The notes beneath the pieces are model-generated. The model was not told the DNA's origin. It did no database searches and saw only the letters and a list, made by a program, of their open reading frames with translations. From contig NZ_CP080413.1 of assembly GCF_019457475.1 (NCBI RefSeq), positions 4,030,001 to 4,094,000 of the forward strand: DNA of 64,000 bases. Direction: 5' to 3'. Positions within the stretch are counted from its first letter, which is position 1. Each line of letters begins with the position of its first letter. The position numbers and the translations under genes were made by a program. Positions 45,858-54,184 of the stretch are shown piece by piece. This DNA is from Shewanella acanthi (GTDB taxonomy: Bacteria > Pseudomonadota > Gammaproteobacteria > Enterobacterales > Shewanellaceae).

Positions 45858-47555
45858 ATGATCCGTGTTGCTGCCGCCCAATTCGCTGTGACCAATAATG
45901 TAAACGACAATTTAACAACATGTTTACGCATGATAAAAGAGGCCGCTAAATGCGCCCCCGATCTTATTGTGTTACCCGAATTTGTTAACCACAATTCGTG
46001 GTATGACAACCACGCCCATTGCTATGACGTTTCTATTGCGCTGGACGGTGACTTTGTAAATAGCATCAGAGCTGCTGCCATCGAGGCTAAAGCCTATGTG
46101 GTGTTTAACGCCACGGTTCAACGTCCGGGTAAAGGTGAGCGTCAAACCACAGGTACCAGTCTGCTAATCTCTCCTAGCGGCGAGTTATTAGCACAAAATA
46201 ACAAACAGGTACTGGTAGGCCACGAAAACGATTTTCTCGATATCGCCGACACCGAGGGGCCGATTATTGACACCCCCATCGGCAGACTCGCCATGTATTC
46301 CTGTATGGATGGGGTGATCAACGAAACCCCACGCGGGTTGGCGCTTCGCGGCGCACAAATCCTATGTAACAGTCTGAATTCCTTTGCCTTAGACGAAGGT
46401 AATCTCCACATCCCCGTGAGAGCCGCCGAAAACAAAGTCTTTATCGTCGCGGCTAATAAAGTGGGCCCACTGATCCCTGAGCCACTGTTAGTACCAGTGT
46501 CAGAAGCGACCAACATTCCACTGCACTTCTTAAGTGGCGCAGGAGACAGCCAAATCGTGGCGCCCGATGGCACAGTGCTGGCGATGGCGGGTAAATCCGA
46601 AGAGGTGATTTGGGCAGATATCGATCCCGAACTTGCCGATATCAAGACCCGCCCTGACGGCACAGATATAGTTAAACAACGTCGCCCCGAGCTTTATCAA
46701 ACACTTGGTGACAATCCATCGACTCAGCCATTGCCCCAGTTTAATGGCGCACTGGATTTAAACGTTGCCGCAATTAGCGTTTCAAGTACTGGCACTGAAG
46801 CCATTAACGAAGCCGTTAACGCAGTGCAGGCCAATCAGCAACATAAATTAATCTGTTTGCCCGAACTGTTCTGGCTCGCCGATGCCCAACTTTTGGGAAT
46901 CAAAGACGCTGAAGCACAACTCGCGATAGGTGAAGAGGCTGTAAACCGTCTGGCAACAGCCTGCGCGCCGGATCAATTTGTGGCGACCAGCGTTATCCGC
47001 CAGCACGGCGACCAGCTTGCCCACTGCGCGGTACTTATCAGTCACAGGGGCATCGAATTTATTCAGGGACAGGTACACCACTGCGAACGTTTCGCTTGGT
47101 CGGGCCTCTGTGACAGCTTCGGTGTCTATGACAGTATCCACGGAAAGTTAGCGTTGATTTTAGAAGACGATGCGATTTACCCCGAAAGCTTCCGCCTGAT
47201 TGCGATGCAGGGCTGCGAAGTGGTACTCGCACCTGTGCGTCAACAGGAAGCTTGGCAGTCACAAACGGGCCTTTTAGAGCGTGCCTCTGAAAACCGTGTC
47301 AATCTGGTTTCGGCCAGCACTCAGCCACAGGACAACGTCATCTGCATTATGCAGAAGGAATTCACCATTATGACCCCATGGCAAGAACGCAAGTTCGATG
47401 GCTTATTGAGTGCGGGGATTCAGGTATCGGGCAAGGTAGACAGTAATATCACCTGCGCCACCATTCATCCACGGGCAGCCCATAACAAAGTGTGTTCACA
47501 AAACACGGATTTAATTAAGAATCGCCCATGGAAGCTGATGCAGGCAATGCTGTAA
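45858..47555 (+). CDS. Tandem nitrilase-superfamily amidohydrolase with degenerate second domain
   Basis: A 565-residue fusion of two carbon-nitrogen hydrolase domains. The ATG at 45858 is chosen over 45852 because the SD (AAGGA) directly precedes the first. Domain 1 (about 1-285) keeps the Glu-Lys-Cys triad: Glu41 (LPEF), Lys116 (NNKQVL), Cys149 (AMYSCMDG). Domain 2 (about 300-560) keeps Glu336 (LPELFW) but has Glu436 in place of the Cys (LALILEDDA) and no Lys at the equivalent place (GQVHHCERF), so it is probably a structural pseudo-domain. Family members hydrolyse amides, nitriles or carbamoyl groups. It heads the eight-gene plus-strand operon and may hydrolyse an amide derived from ring opening. 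Confidence 0.85.
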   Translation: MIRVAAAQFAVTNNVNDNLTTCLRMIKEAAKCAPDLIVLPEFVNHNSWYDNHAHCYDVSIALDGDFVNSIRAAAIEAKAYVVFNATVQRPGKGERQTTGTSLLISPSGELLAQNNKQVLVGHENDFLDIADTEGPIIDTPIGRLAMYSCMDGVINETPRGLALRGAQILCNSLNSFALDEGNLHIPVRAAENKVFIVAANKVGPLIPEPLLVPVSEATNIPLHFLSGAGDSQIVAPDGTVLAMAGKSEEVIWADIDPELADIKTRPDGTDIVKQRRPELYQTLGDNPSTQPLPQFNGALDLNVAAISVSSTGTEAINEAVNAVQANQQHKLICLPELFWLADAQLLGIKDAEAQLAIGEEAVNRLATACAPDQFVATSVIRQHGDQLAHCAVLISHRGIEFIQGQVHHCERFAWSGLCDSFGVYDSIHGKLALILEDDAIYPESFRLIAMQGCEVVLAPVRQQEAWQSQTGLLERASENRVNLVSASTQPQDNVICIMQKEFTIMTPWQERKFDGLLSAGIQVSGKVDSNITCATIHPRAAHNKVCSQNTDLIKNRPWKLMQAML

Positions 47556-47608
47556 GCCCCCCAAACTCAGTCACAAAACCGAATTTAGACAAAATAAAGA
47601 GAATAACT

Positions 47609-48358
47609 ATGTCACAGGCATCTACAGAACAAACCGTATCCCTCGCGCAGTCGTTGTCCGACTCAACGGTTGATAAAATTGTCGCCAAATATGCAATGAA
47701 AGAAGTGCTCGGCAGCGACGGCGGTCCCTTTATGACCTTAGTTAGCCATATGCCGATGGCGCAGGGCACTGTCGGTAAAGTACGCATTTTTGAAGGCGGA
47801 CCACTGAATAAATTGGTGACCTGCTCCATCGTTGTGCCACAAATTTTCTTAGACTCGCACATGCTCTACGGCTTTATGCCATCGGACAGCGCCGTGCCCC
47901 ACTTCACCTTAGATTCGGTCAAGGCTGGCGAGCAGTTCGCCTTCCACTTGGATCTCACTCCAAGAGTCGACTTAGGCGCCCATACCAACTACATGAACCA
48001 AGTATTTTGGCCGCTGACCGAACAGTTCGACGCCGCCGAAGCGATTGAAGGTATTGAGCACGCGCACATTTCACCACGCCAACGCGCCATTATGTCGCCA
48101 TGGATGCTGGTTCACCGCGCGAGTGAAGACGCCTTTAAAAACCTGTTCCCCCATGTCGATGGGTACCTGAATTACTGGTACGGCCTTGTAGAGCGCGGTA
48201 TCGATAGCCCTATTTCTGCGACTGACTTAGTCAACCGCGACAAGGCTAACCGCGCCGCCATTTTTAGCCCCGAAATCGACCCTGTATGGGGACGCATCGA
48301 AGGCCTCATCGGCAAGCAAGCTGGCGAGCAACTGCGCGCCATCCTTCGCGGTGAATAG
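47609..48358 (+). CDS. RCCR/bilin reductase-like protein C
   Basis: A 249-residue protein from the ATG at 47609, with the SD AAAGAGA upstream; the longer frame from 47528 overlaps the nitrilase gene. It resembles proteins A and B and the FDBR/RCCR superfamily: SAVPHFTLDSV (94-104), AFHLDLTPRVDLG (111-123), NYMNQVFWP (127-135), MLVHRASEDAFKNLF (166-180) and SPEIDPVWGRIEGLIGKQAG (220-239). Asp224 aligns with ACD2 Asp291 (a two-residue insertion relative to A and B), and Asp102 falls at the place of ACD2 Glu154, where A and B have Ala or Val. It is the shortest and has an acidic residue at both active-site positions, so it may be the most active reductase or act on another substrate. Homology is by eye. 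Confidence 0.65.
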   Translation: MSQASTEQTVSLAQSLSDSTVDKIVAKYAMKEVLGSDGGPFMTLVSHMPMAQGTVGKVRIFEGGPLNKLVTCSIVVPQIFLDSHMLYGFMPSDSAVPHFTLDSVKAGEQFAFHLDLTPRVDLGAHTNYMNQVFWPLTEQFDAAEAIEGIEHAHISPRQRAIMSPWMLVHRASEDAFKNLFPHVDGYLNYWYGLVERGIDSPISATDLVNRDKANRAAIFSPEIDPVWGRIEGLIGKQAGEQLRAILRGE

Positions 48359-48426
48359 TTAACGAAATCCAGAACCCAATTCCTCAACCAAAAATAACGA
48401 GCTAAGCAGCGAGAAAGGGAAGCACT

Positions 48427-49695
48427 ATGAAATTAACCGCCGAGCATTTTGTAGAAAACATGAGCGCCGAGGAAAAAGAGCGTGCGCAGCGAGTCGAAAA
48501 CATTCTTCCTATCATCAAAGCGGCTGCGGCTCAGGTCGACCGTGACGGCGAGTTCCACCTGCCTCACGTTAAAACCTTTAGCGAGGCAGGGTTGTTAGGG
48601 CTGATTATTCCTAAGGAATACGGCGGCTTAGGTGGTGGCTTGCGTGATATGGCTGCGGCAACGTTTGCCTTGGGCACCGTTTGTCCATCAACCGCACTGT
48701 GTTTCTTCTTCCATTGCTCCTCCGCTTCACGCGGCTTATTAGCCCTTGAAGCTCTAGAGGCGGGTCTATTTAATGAACAAGAAGCCAAGTTGGTTAAACC
48801 CTTCGCCGAAAAAGTGCTGACCACTATGGGGCACGAAGGCCGTTGGCTCGCCAACTTCGCCAGCGAATCAGTGAAATCGGAAAAAGCTGCTATCACTATC
48901 TCCACAAAGGCTCAGAAGGTTGAAGGCGGTTATTTGCTTAATGGTATTAAGGCCTTTGGTTGCGCAACGGGTATTGCTGATCAGTATCTGGTTACCGCCA
49001 GTTTAGAGGGGTATGAAGATGCCAGCGGCCTTGCGACTTTTTTCGTTGCTAAGGATGCCGAGGGTGTGAGTGAGCGCCAAAAATGGGATGCCATAGGTAT
49101 GCGCGGCTCGGCCACTCACGGTCTGATCCTCAAAGATGTATTTGTTGCCGATAACGACGCTCTTACCGTTCCCGGTGCTTTTGTGCGCTGTATGCAGATG
49201 AGTCGTGGCAGCTTTGTCGGTAATCAATTAGCCAGTATTGCCGTGTACTTAGGTCAGGCTTGGTCTATCTACCAACAAACCCTCACCACTCTCACCAGTA
49301 GCAAATTTGGTGATTCAGACAAATCCATTGCCAGCTCACCAATGCACCAACAGTTAATTGGTGAAATGATGTGTGACCTCGAAACCGCAACCCTTTGGCT
49401 TCGCCGCCAGTTGGATTTAGAAACAGCAGAGCCAGAAATCCTTCCAAAACAAGACGTCGTAAAACGCTGGCGCCTGTGTAAGGGTGTGGTAGCCGAAGCA
49501 GGCTTTAGTGTGGCGGTCAACGCACTCAAATGTACTGGCACCACAGGCACCGGATTCTCTAACCCTAGCGCCCACGGTTTACGGGAAATGGCCATGGCAT
49601 TGGTGCAAGCCTTCCCCGCTGAACGTGGCCGCCTGATGGCAGCACAAATGGAAGTTGAGGGTGCAGAGCAGAGCCAATTTGGCGTAAAAAAATAA
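48427..49695 (+). CDS. Acyl-CoA dehydrogenase-fold flavoprotein
   Basis: A 422-residue protein of the acyl-CoA dehydrogenase superfamily: FSEAGLLGLIIPKEYGGLGG (51-70), GMRGSATHGLILKDVFV (about 223-239) and KCTGTTGTGFSNP near 363. The strictly conserved catalytic Glu region (YxGxEG) of classical dehydrogenases is not seen. The same fold serves group D flavin monooxygenases (HsaA/DszC-like), which also have the GMRGS pattern. So this may be a two-component hydroxylase or an acyl-CoA/amino-acid dehydrogenase. Third gene of the nitrilase operon. Confidence 0.78.
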   Translation: MKLTAEHFVENMSAEEKERAQRVENILPIIKAAAAQVDRDGEFHLPHVKTFSEAGLLGLIIPKEYGGLGGGLRDMAAATFALGTVCPSTALCFFFHCSSASRGLLALEALEAGLFNEQEAKLVKPFAEKVLTTMGHEGRWLANFASESVKSEKAAITISTKAQKVEGGYLLNGIKAFGCATGIADQYLVTASLEGYEDASGLATFFVAKDAEGVSERQKWDAIGMRGSATHGLILKDVFVADNDALTVPGAFVRCMQMSRGSFVGNQLASIAVYLGQAWSIYQQTLTTLTSSKFGDSDKSIASSPMHQQLIGEMMCDLETATLWLRRQLDLETAEPEILPKQDVVKRWRLCKGVVAEAGFSVAVNALKCTGTTGTGFSNPSAHGLREMAMALVQAFPAERGRLMAAQMEVEGAEQSQFGVKK

Positions 49696-49729
49696 GCCAA
49701 GTGCCTCGTGCCTAAAAGGAATCAGCTCA

Positions 49730-51166
49730 ATGAACCAGCTACCTAAGCAACAAAACTATATCGACGGACAGTGGCAAGCACCGCAGCTGGATCTTCAGCG
49801 CGCGCTACATAACGCCAATACCGGTGAGCAAATCGGCGCTCAATTTAGCAGTTCGGCCGCACAAATCGACGCTGCAATTCAAAGCGCCTATAACGCCTTC
49901 GAGAGTGGCCGCTGGTCGCAGCTAAGCTACGATGAACGCGCTGCGTATCTTGAGAAAATCGCCAGCAACCTTGGTCAGCACGGTCAAAGTATTGAGATGT
50001 GTGACGCCCTGCAAACTGGCGTACTGCAATCGCTCACTAAGCAATTTGCCAGTGTCTGCGCCATGGCCTTTACCAATGCGGCGAACCTATTAAGGGCACT
50101 TCCCGCCGAAACCGAATATGAAGGCGCCAAGCAAAATGCGATTGTTCTAGAGCGTTTACCTTTAGGCGTCGCCGCCATTATCGCCCCTTGGAATGCGCCA
50201 TCGGGTATTGCCTGCCATAAGATTGCCAGTGCACTCGCAGCGGGTTGCCCCGTACTCTTTAAACCCTCCGAATGGGCGGCAGGTTCTGCGCAGGCCATAG
50301 CCCAAGCGATTGTTGATGCCGACTTACCCCATGGCACCTTTCAACTACTCCATGGCGACGGCAAGGTTGGCGCAGCGCTTTGTAGTGACGATCGCGTCGC
50401 CGCGGTGTCATTTACTGGCGGCGCCCTCGGTGGTGAAGCGGTTGGTGGCGTTTGCGGTGCCAATATCAAACCCGCGCAGTTAGAACTCGGTGGTAACAAT
50501 GCCCTTGTTGTGCTTGCAAGCGCCGATTTAGATGCCGCCGCCGATGGCATTATTACCGGCATGACAACCCTTAACGGCCAATGGTGCCGTGCTCTAGGTC
50601 GCTTAATAGTGCACAGCTCTGTAGCCGATGGGTTACTTGCTAAAGTCGCCTCGCGCCTCGAAACCTTAGTCATCGGTGAATCAACCTCCGCGAGCAGCCA
50701 AATGGGGCCGCTGGTGCATCAAGGTCATTGGCAACATGTGCAGCAGCGCATTGCAGAATACGTTGAGCTTGGCGCTGAACTTATCCGCCCATCGACTGTG
50801 CCAGCCCATTTAACGGGTTGGTTTATGGCACCGACACTGATCACAGGCCTCAGTGGCGAAGCCTGTCGCGAAGAGATCTTTGGCCCCGTCGCCACAGTAC
50901 ACACCTTCGAGACGGCAGAACAAGCAACACAACTTGCCAACCAAACCGACTATGGCTTAGCGGCCTATGTGTTTGGCGCCGAAGCGGATGCTTGGCCAGT
51001 GGCTCGTAAACTGCGGGCAGGTGTTATCAAGATTAATGGCGTATCGCTATTTGCCCTTCGCGGCGATTTACCCCGCGCCGCCTGGGGCAAGAGTGGTCTA
51101 GGCGATGAAGGAACACGGGAAACCTTCGAGTTTTTCCGAGGCACCCGCGTTATCGGCATCGCCTAA
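49730..51166 (+). CDS. Aldehyde dehydrogenase
   Basis: A 478-residue NAD(P)-dependent aldehyde dehydrogenase. Catalytic elements are intact: APWNAPSG (about 149-156), GCPVLFKPSEWA, LELGGNN with the general base Glu, and NGQWCRALGR with catalytic Cys (about 288). C-terminal EIFGPVATV and FFRGTRVIGIA are also visible. It lies fourth in the operon and is followed 42 bases on by a second aldehyde dehydrogenase, only distantly similar. Oxidation of an aldehyde formed from a formyl or bridge carbon is possible. Confidence 0.88.
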   Translation: MNQLPKQQNYIDGQWQAPQLDLQRALHNANTGEQIGAQFSSSAAQIDAAIQSAYNAFESGRWSQLSYDERAAYLEKIASNLGQHGQSIEMCDALQTGVLQSLTKQFASVCAMAFTNAANLLRALPAETEYEGAKQNAIVLERLPLGVAAIIAPWNAPSGIACHKIASALAAGCPVLFKPSEWAAGSAQAIAQAIVDADLPHGTFQLLHGDGKVGAALCSDDRVAAVSFTGGALGGEAVGGVCGANIKPAQLELGGNNALVVLASADLDAAADGIITGMTTLNGQWCRALGRLIVHSSVADGLLAKVASRLETLVIGESTSASSQMGPLVHQGHWQHVQQRIAEYVELGAELIRPSTVPAHLTGWFMAPTLITGLSGEACREEIFGPVATVHTFETAEQATQLANQTDYGLAAYVFGAEADAWPVARKLRAGVIKINGVSLFALRGDLPRAAWGKSGLGDEGTRETFEFFRGTRVIGIA

Positions 51167-51208
51167 TAGCATTTTCTAAGGCCATGTAAGCAAAGAGATT
51201 AAAATAAG

Positions 51209-52666
51209 ATGAAACAGACTGAGCTTTTAATTGGCGGACGCGATATAGCCCCGAGTAGCGGCCAATATTTCGATGTACTTGCACCCGAAACCGAGCAACT
51301 TTTTGCCCGTGCGGCGCAGGCGAATAAAGATGATGTGGAGCTTGCTGTCCGCACTGCGCGTCAGGGGTTTAATACCTGGTCGTCATTGGCGCCAAAACAG
51401 CGTGAAGCTGCACTGCTTAGAGCCGCCGATATCGTTGCCGCCGAAGGCATGAGCCGACTGCTCGATACCTTAATCGATGAAAGTGGCTCGGCCATCACTA
51501 AAGCGACCTTCGAGATTAACTACACAGTGGATCTGCTGCGCACTGCAGCCGGTGAAGCACGTCGCTTATATGGCGAAACCTTTCCTAACGACAATCCGCA
51601 GCGCATGTCCATGGTGTTTCGTCATCCCGTCGGCGTGGTTGCCGTCGTCTCGCCTTACAATGCACCGTTATCGCTACTGACCAAGATGGCGGCCTTTCCG
51701 CTGGCGGCGGGCAACAGTGTGGTGATTAAGCCTTCAGAACAAACCCCGACCATCGCTATCGAATTTGCCAAAATTCTGCTCGAAGCGGGCATCCCTGCAG
51801 ATGCCATCAACGTAGTCACAGGCTTTGGCGCTGAGTGCGGCGCGCCACTCGTTGAACACCCTGAAGTAAACTGCATCGCGCTCACTGGTTCGACCCAAAC
51901 CGGCATCCATATCGGCGCTACGGCAATGAAGCGCATGGTACGCGCCCAGTTGGAACTCGGCGGCAAAAGCGCTGCGCTGGTGTTAGACGACGTCGACCCA
52001 GTCAAGGCCGCTGCGATTGTAGCGCAGGGTATCTTCACCCACGGCGGACAAATTTGCATGGCAAACAGCCGAGTGATTGTCGCAAAAAGCATTTATGCCG
52101 AGTTTATTAATGCCCTTAAAGCGGCTGCCGAGAGCTTGCCCATTGGCGATTTACGTAATCCTAAAACGGTTTATGGCCCGCTGATTAACCGCGCCGCGGT
52201 AGACAAAATCAGTCAGCATATTCGCGATGCGGTCGCAAGCGGCGCCGAAATCCTTACAGGTGGTAAGCCGCTCAACTACCCCAATGGTGAACCGAGTTTA
52301 GTGTTTCAACCGACCGTATTATTGAACTCCCCCACGAGCTGTAGCGCCTGGCGTGATGAGTCATTTGGCCCACTCACCAATGTGGTGGTCGCCGATGACT
52401 TAGATCATGCCATTAAGCTTGCCAACGACTCCCAGTTTGGCCTCTCGGCCAGTGTGTTGACCAAGAATATCTATGCCGCGATGCGCGCCGCGAAGGAAAT
52501 CGATGCAGGCTCAGTGCATATCGGCATGCATTCCTTCCAGAGCAATGCGCTGGCCCCGATTGGTGGCAGCAAGTTATCTGGCTTAGGTCGCAGTGGTGGC
52601 GCCTATTCCACCGAGGAATTTACCGAGGTGAAATGGGTCAGCATCGAAATCAATGCCGATCTATAA
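51209..52666 (+). CDS. Aldehyde dehydrogenase (second)
   Basis: A 485-residue aldehyde dehydrogenase, vanillin/benzaldehyde/SSADH-like. Motifs: VVAVVSPYNAPLSLL (about 143-157), VVIKPSEQTP, QLELGGKSAALV with catalytic Glu, GGQICMANSRV with catalytic Cys (about 279), DESFGPLTNVV and GGSKLSGLGRSGG near the C-terminus. It ends 15 bases before the next gene. The pair of aldehyde dehydrogenases suggests that two different aldehydes arise in the pathway. Confidence 0.88.
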   Translation: MKQTELLIGGRDIAPSSGQYFDVLAPETEQLFARAAQANKDDVELAVRTARQGFNTWSSLAPKQREAALLRAADIVAAEGMSRLLDTLIDESGSAITKATFEINYTVDLLRTAAGEARRLYGETFPNDNPQRMSMVFRHPVGVVAVVSPYNAPLSLLTKMAAFPLAAGNSVVIKPSEQTPTIAIEFAKILLEAGIPADAINVVTGFGAECGAPLVEHPEVNCIALTGSTQTGIHIGATAMKRMVRAQLELGGKSAALVLDDVDPVKAAAIVAQGIFTHGGQICMANSRVIVAKSIYAEFINALKAAAESLPIGDLRNPKTVYGPLINRAAVDKISQHIRDAVASGAEILTGGKPLNYPNGEPSLVFQPTVLLNSPTSCSAWRDESFGPLTNVVVADDLDHAIKLANDSQFGLSASVLTKNIYAAMRAAKEIDAGSVHIGMHSFQSNALAPIGGSKLSGLGRSGGAYSTEEFTEVKWVSIEINADL

Positions 52667-52681
52667 GATGGGAACGTAAAG

Positions 52682-53518
52682 ATGAGTAACATTAAGATCA
52701 TCAAAGGCTACGCCCAAACCGAACTAGGGCAAATTCATTATCTAGAGACGGTTCCAGCTCTTAAACAGGGACAAGAACTGGGTCAGCAAGAATTGCCGAA
52801 CTTAGCGTTACCGACATTAGTGCTGCTGCACCAAACCCCCAGCAGTGGGGAAATGTTCCGCCCGCTGATGCAGCTTTTGGGTAACGATTTTCACTGCATA
52901 GCACCGGACTTTATCGGCTTTGGTAATAGCGACGCCATCTGCGGCGAACATAGCGTGACGCTCTATGCCAGCAGCGTGTTTCAATGCCTGCAGTATTTGT
53001 CAGTATCTAAGCCTATTATCTTTGGTCACCATACTGGGGTAGCAGTTGCGGCTCAGTTGGAGCACGACTACCCCGGCTTTTGCAGCAAGCTGATTTTCTC
53101 GGGTCCAACCCTGCTAACAGATGCACAAAAAGTCAGTCTGCCAAGCTCGGTTGTGGATTCGAGCGTGGATGAGGCGGGCGAATTTATGCTGCGTTACTGG
53201 CAGAAAATTCGTGGCAAGGATACCCAAGTGCCACTCGCCCTTAGCCTACGTGAATGCCTGCTCGCCCTCGGTTTAGGCGCGAACTACAAAAAGGCCTATC
53301 AGGCGGTGGCGGAGCAGGATTTTGCAAAGCAAATTCAAGGTATTCAATGCCCAACCTTGGTCTTTGCCGGTGAGCGTGATGTACTACGCCCTATGGTTGC
53401 GCCCACGGTCGAGTTACTGCCCAAGGGTCAAGCGGCTGAAATTGGCGATGCCTCGACCTATGTGTGCGAGACCCACAGCGAGCAGCTTGCACAATTGATA
53501 AAACAGTTTTGTATTTGA
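52682..53518 (+). CDS. Alpha/beta hydrolase-fold protein with altered nucleophile elbow
   Basis: A 278-residue alpha/beta hydrolase-like protein, of the MhpC/NicD-like size class. The nucleophile elbow reads G115-H-H-T-G119, with His117 at the position normally Ser, Asp or Cys. LLHQTPSSGEMF (oxyanion side) and DFIGFGNSD (79-84 region) are present, and the late His is in CETHSEQL. Other alpha/beta hydrolases with this GxHTG elbow exist, in my recollection, but without assigned function. N-formylmaleamate deformylase (NicD) is an alpha/beta hydrolase in nicotinate pathways and an analogous step here is tempting, but the changed nucleophile makes classical chemistry doubtful. Confidence 0.72.
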   Translation: MSNIKIIKGYAQTELGQIHYLETVPALKQGQELGQQELPNLALPTLVLLHQTPSSGEMFRPLMQLLGNDFHCIAPDFIGFGNSDAICGEHSVTLYASSVFQCLQYLSVSKPIIFGHHTGVAVAAQLEHDYPGFCSKLIFSGPTLLTDAQKVSLPSSVVDSSVDEAGEFMLRYWQKIRGKDTQVPLALSLRECLLALGLGANYKKAYQAVAEQDFAKQIQGIQCPTLVFAGERDVLRPMVAPTVELLPKGQAAEIGDASTYVCETHSEQLAQLIKQFCI

Positions 53519-53565
53519 TTGGCCCAAGACCAGTTGATGTATTCAAATTCAGTAAGGCTAACTAA

Positions 53566-54165
53566 ATGGATTTACAAAGAAACGCGATAGATTTAGGTCA
53601 GCGACCCGCCTTAATATTGGTGGATATGGTCAACGGCTTTACCGACCCTAGCTGTCCACTCGGCGCCGAGTGCGAGTCGGTTGTTGAGCATAACAAACTG
53701 CTACTCGATGCCTTTAGGGCGGCAAATTTACCGGTCATTTTCACCACAGTGGTTTACCACAACGCGGCGCAGGCCAATGTGTTTCGCGCCCGTATCGATG
53801 CGCTTAATCTACTCACCCCCGATTCCCATTGGGTAAAGGTCGATTCGCGTTTAGAGCCTAAAGCCAATGAAATCGTGCTAGAAAAACGCTGGGCGAGCGC
53901 CTTTTTCGCCACCGATTTAGCGCAGCAGTTAGTGGCCTTAAAGGTCGATTCCTTAGTGGTAACAGGGCTCACCACCAGCGGCTGTGTGCGTGCGACTGTG
54001 GTCGATGGCCTGCAACATAACTATCCCGTGGTGGTTGCCGAAGAGGCCGTAGGCGATCGCAATCAAAACGCCCACAAAGCTAACTTACACGATATGCATG
54101 CTAAGTATGCCGATGTTCAGTCGTGCAGTCAGATACTTAATTCCTTGAAACAATTATTAATATAA
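53566..54165 (+). CDS. Isochorismatase-family amidohydrolase (maleamate amidase-like)
   Basis: A 199-residue cysteine hydrolase with the complete triad: Asp20 (LILVDM), Lys107 (VLEKRWASAF) and Cys140 (TTSGCVRATVVDG). The STSGCVRAT-type elbow and AFFAT segment resemble N-carbamoylsarcosine amidase and maleamate amidohydrolase (NicF). It probably hydrolyses a maleamate to a maleate with release of ammonia. A second member lies at 62238. Seventh gene in the nitrilase operon. Confidence 0.83.
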   Translation: MDLQRNAIDLGQRPALILVDMVNGFTDPSCPLGAECESVVEHNKLLLDAFRAANLPVIFTTVVYHNAAQANVFRARIDALNLLTPDSHWVKVDSRLEPKANEIVLEKRWASAFFATDLAQQLVALKVDSLVVTGLTTSGCVRATVVDGLQHNYPVVVAEEAVGDRNQNAHKANLHDMHAKYADVQSCSQILNSLKQLLI

Positions 54166-54184
54166 CTAGATAGGACAGCAGTTT

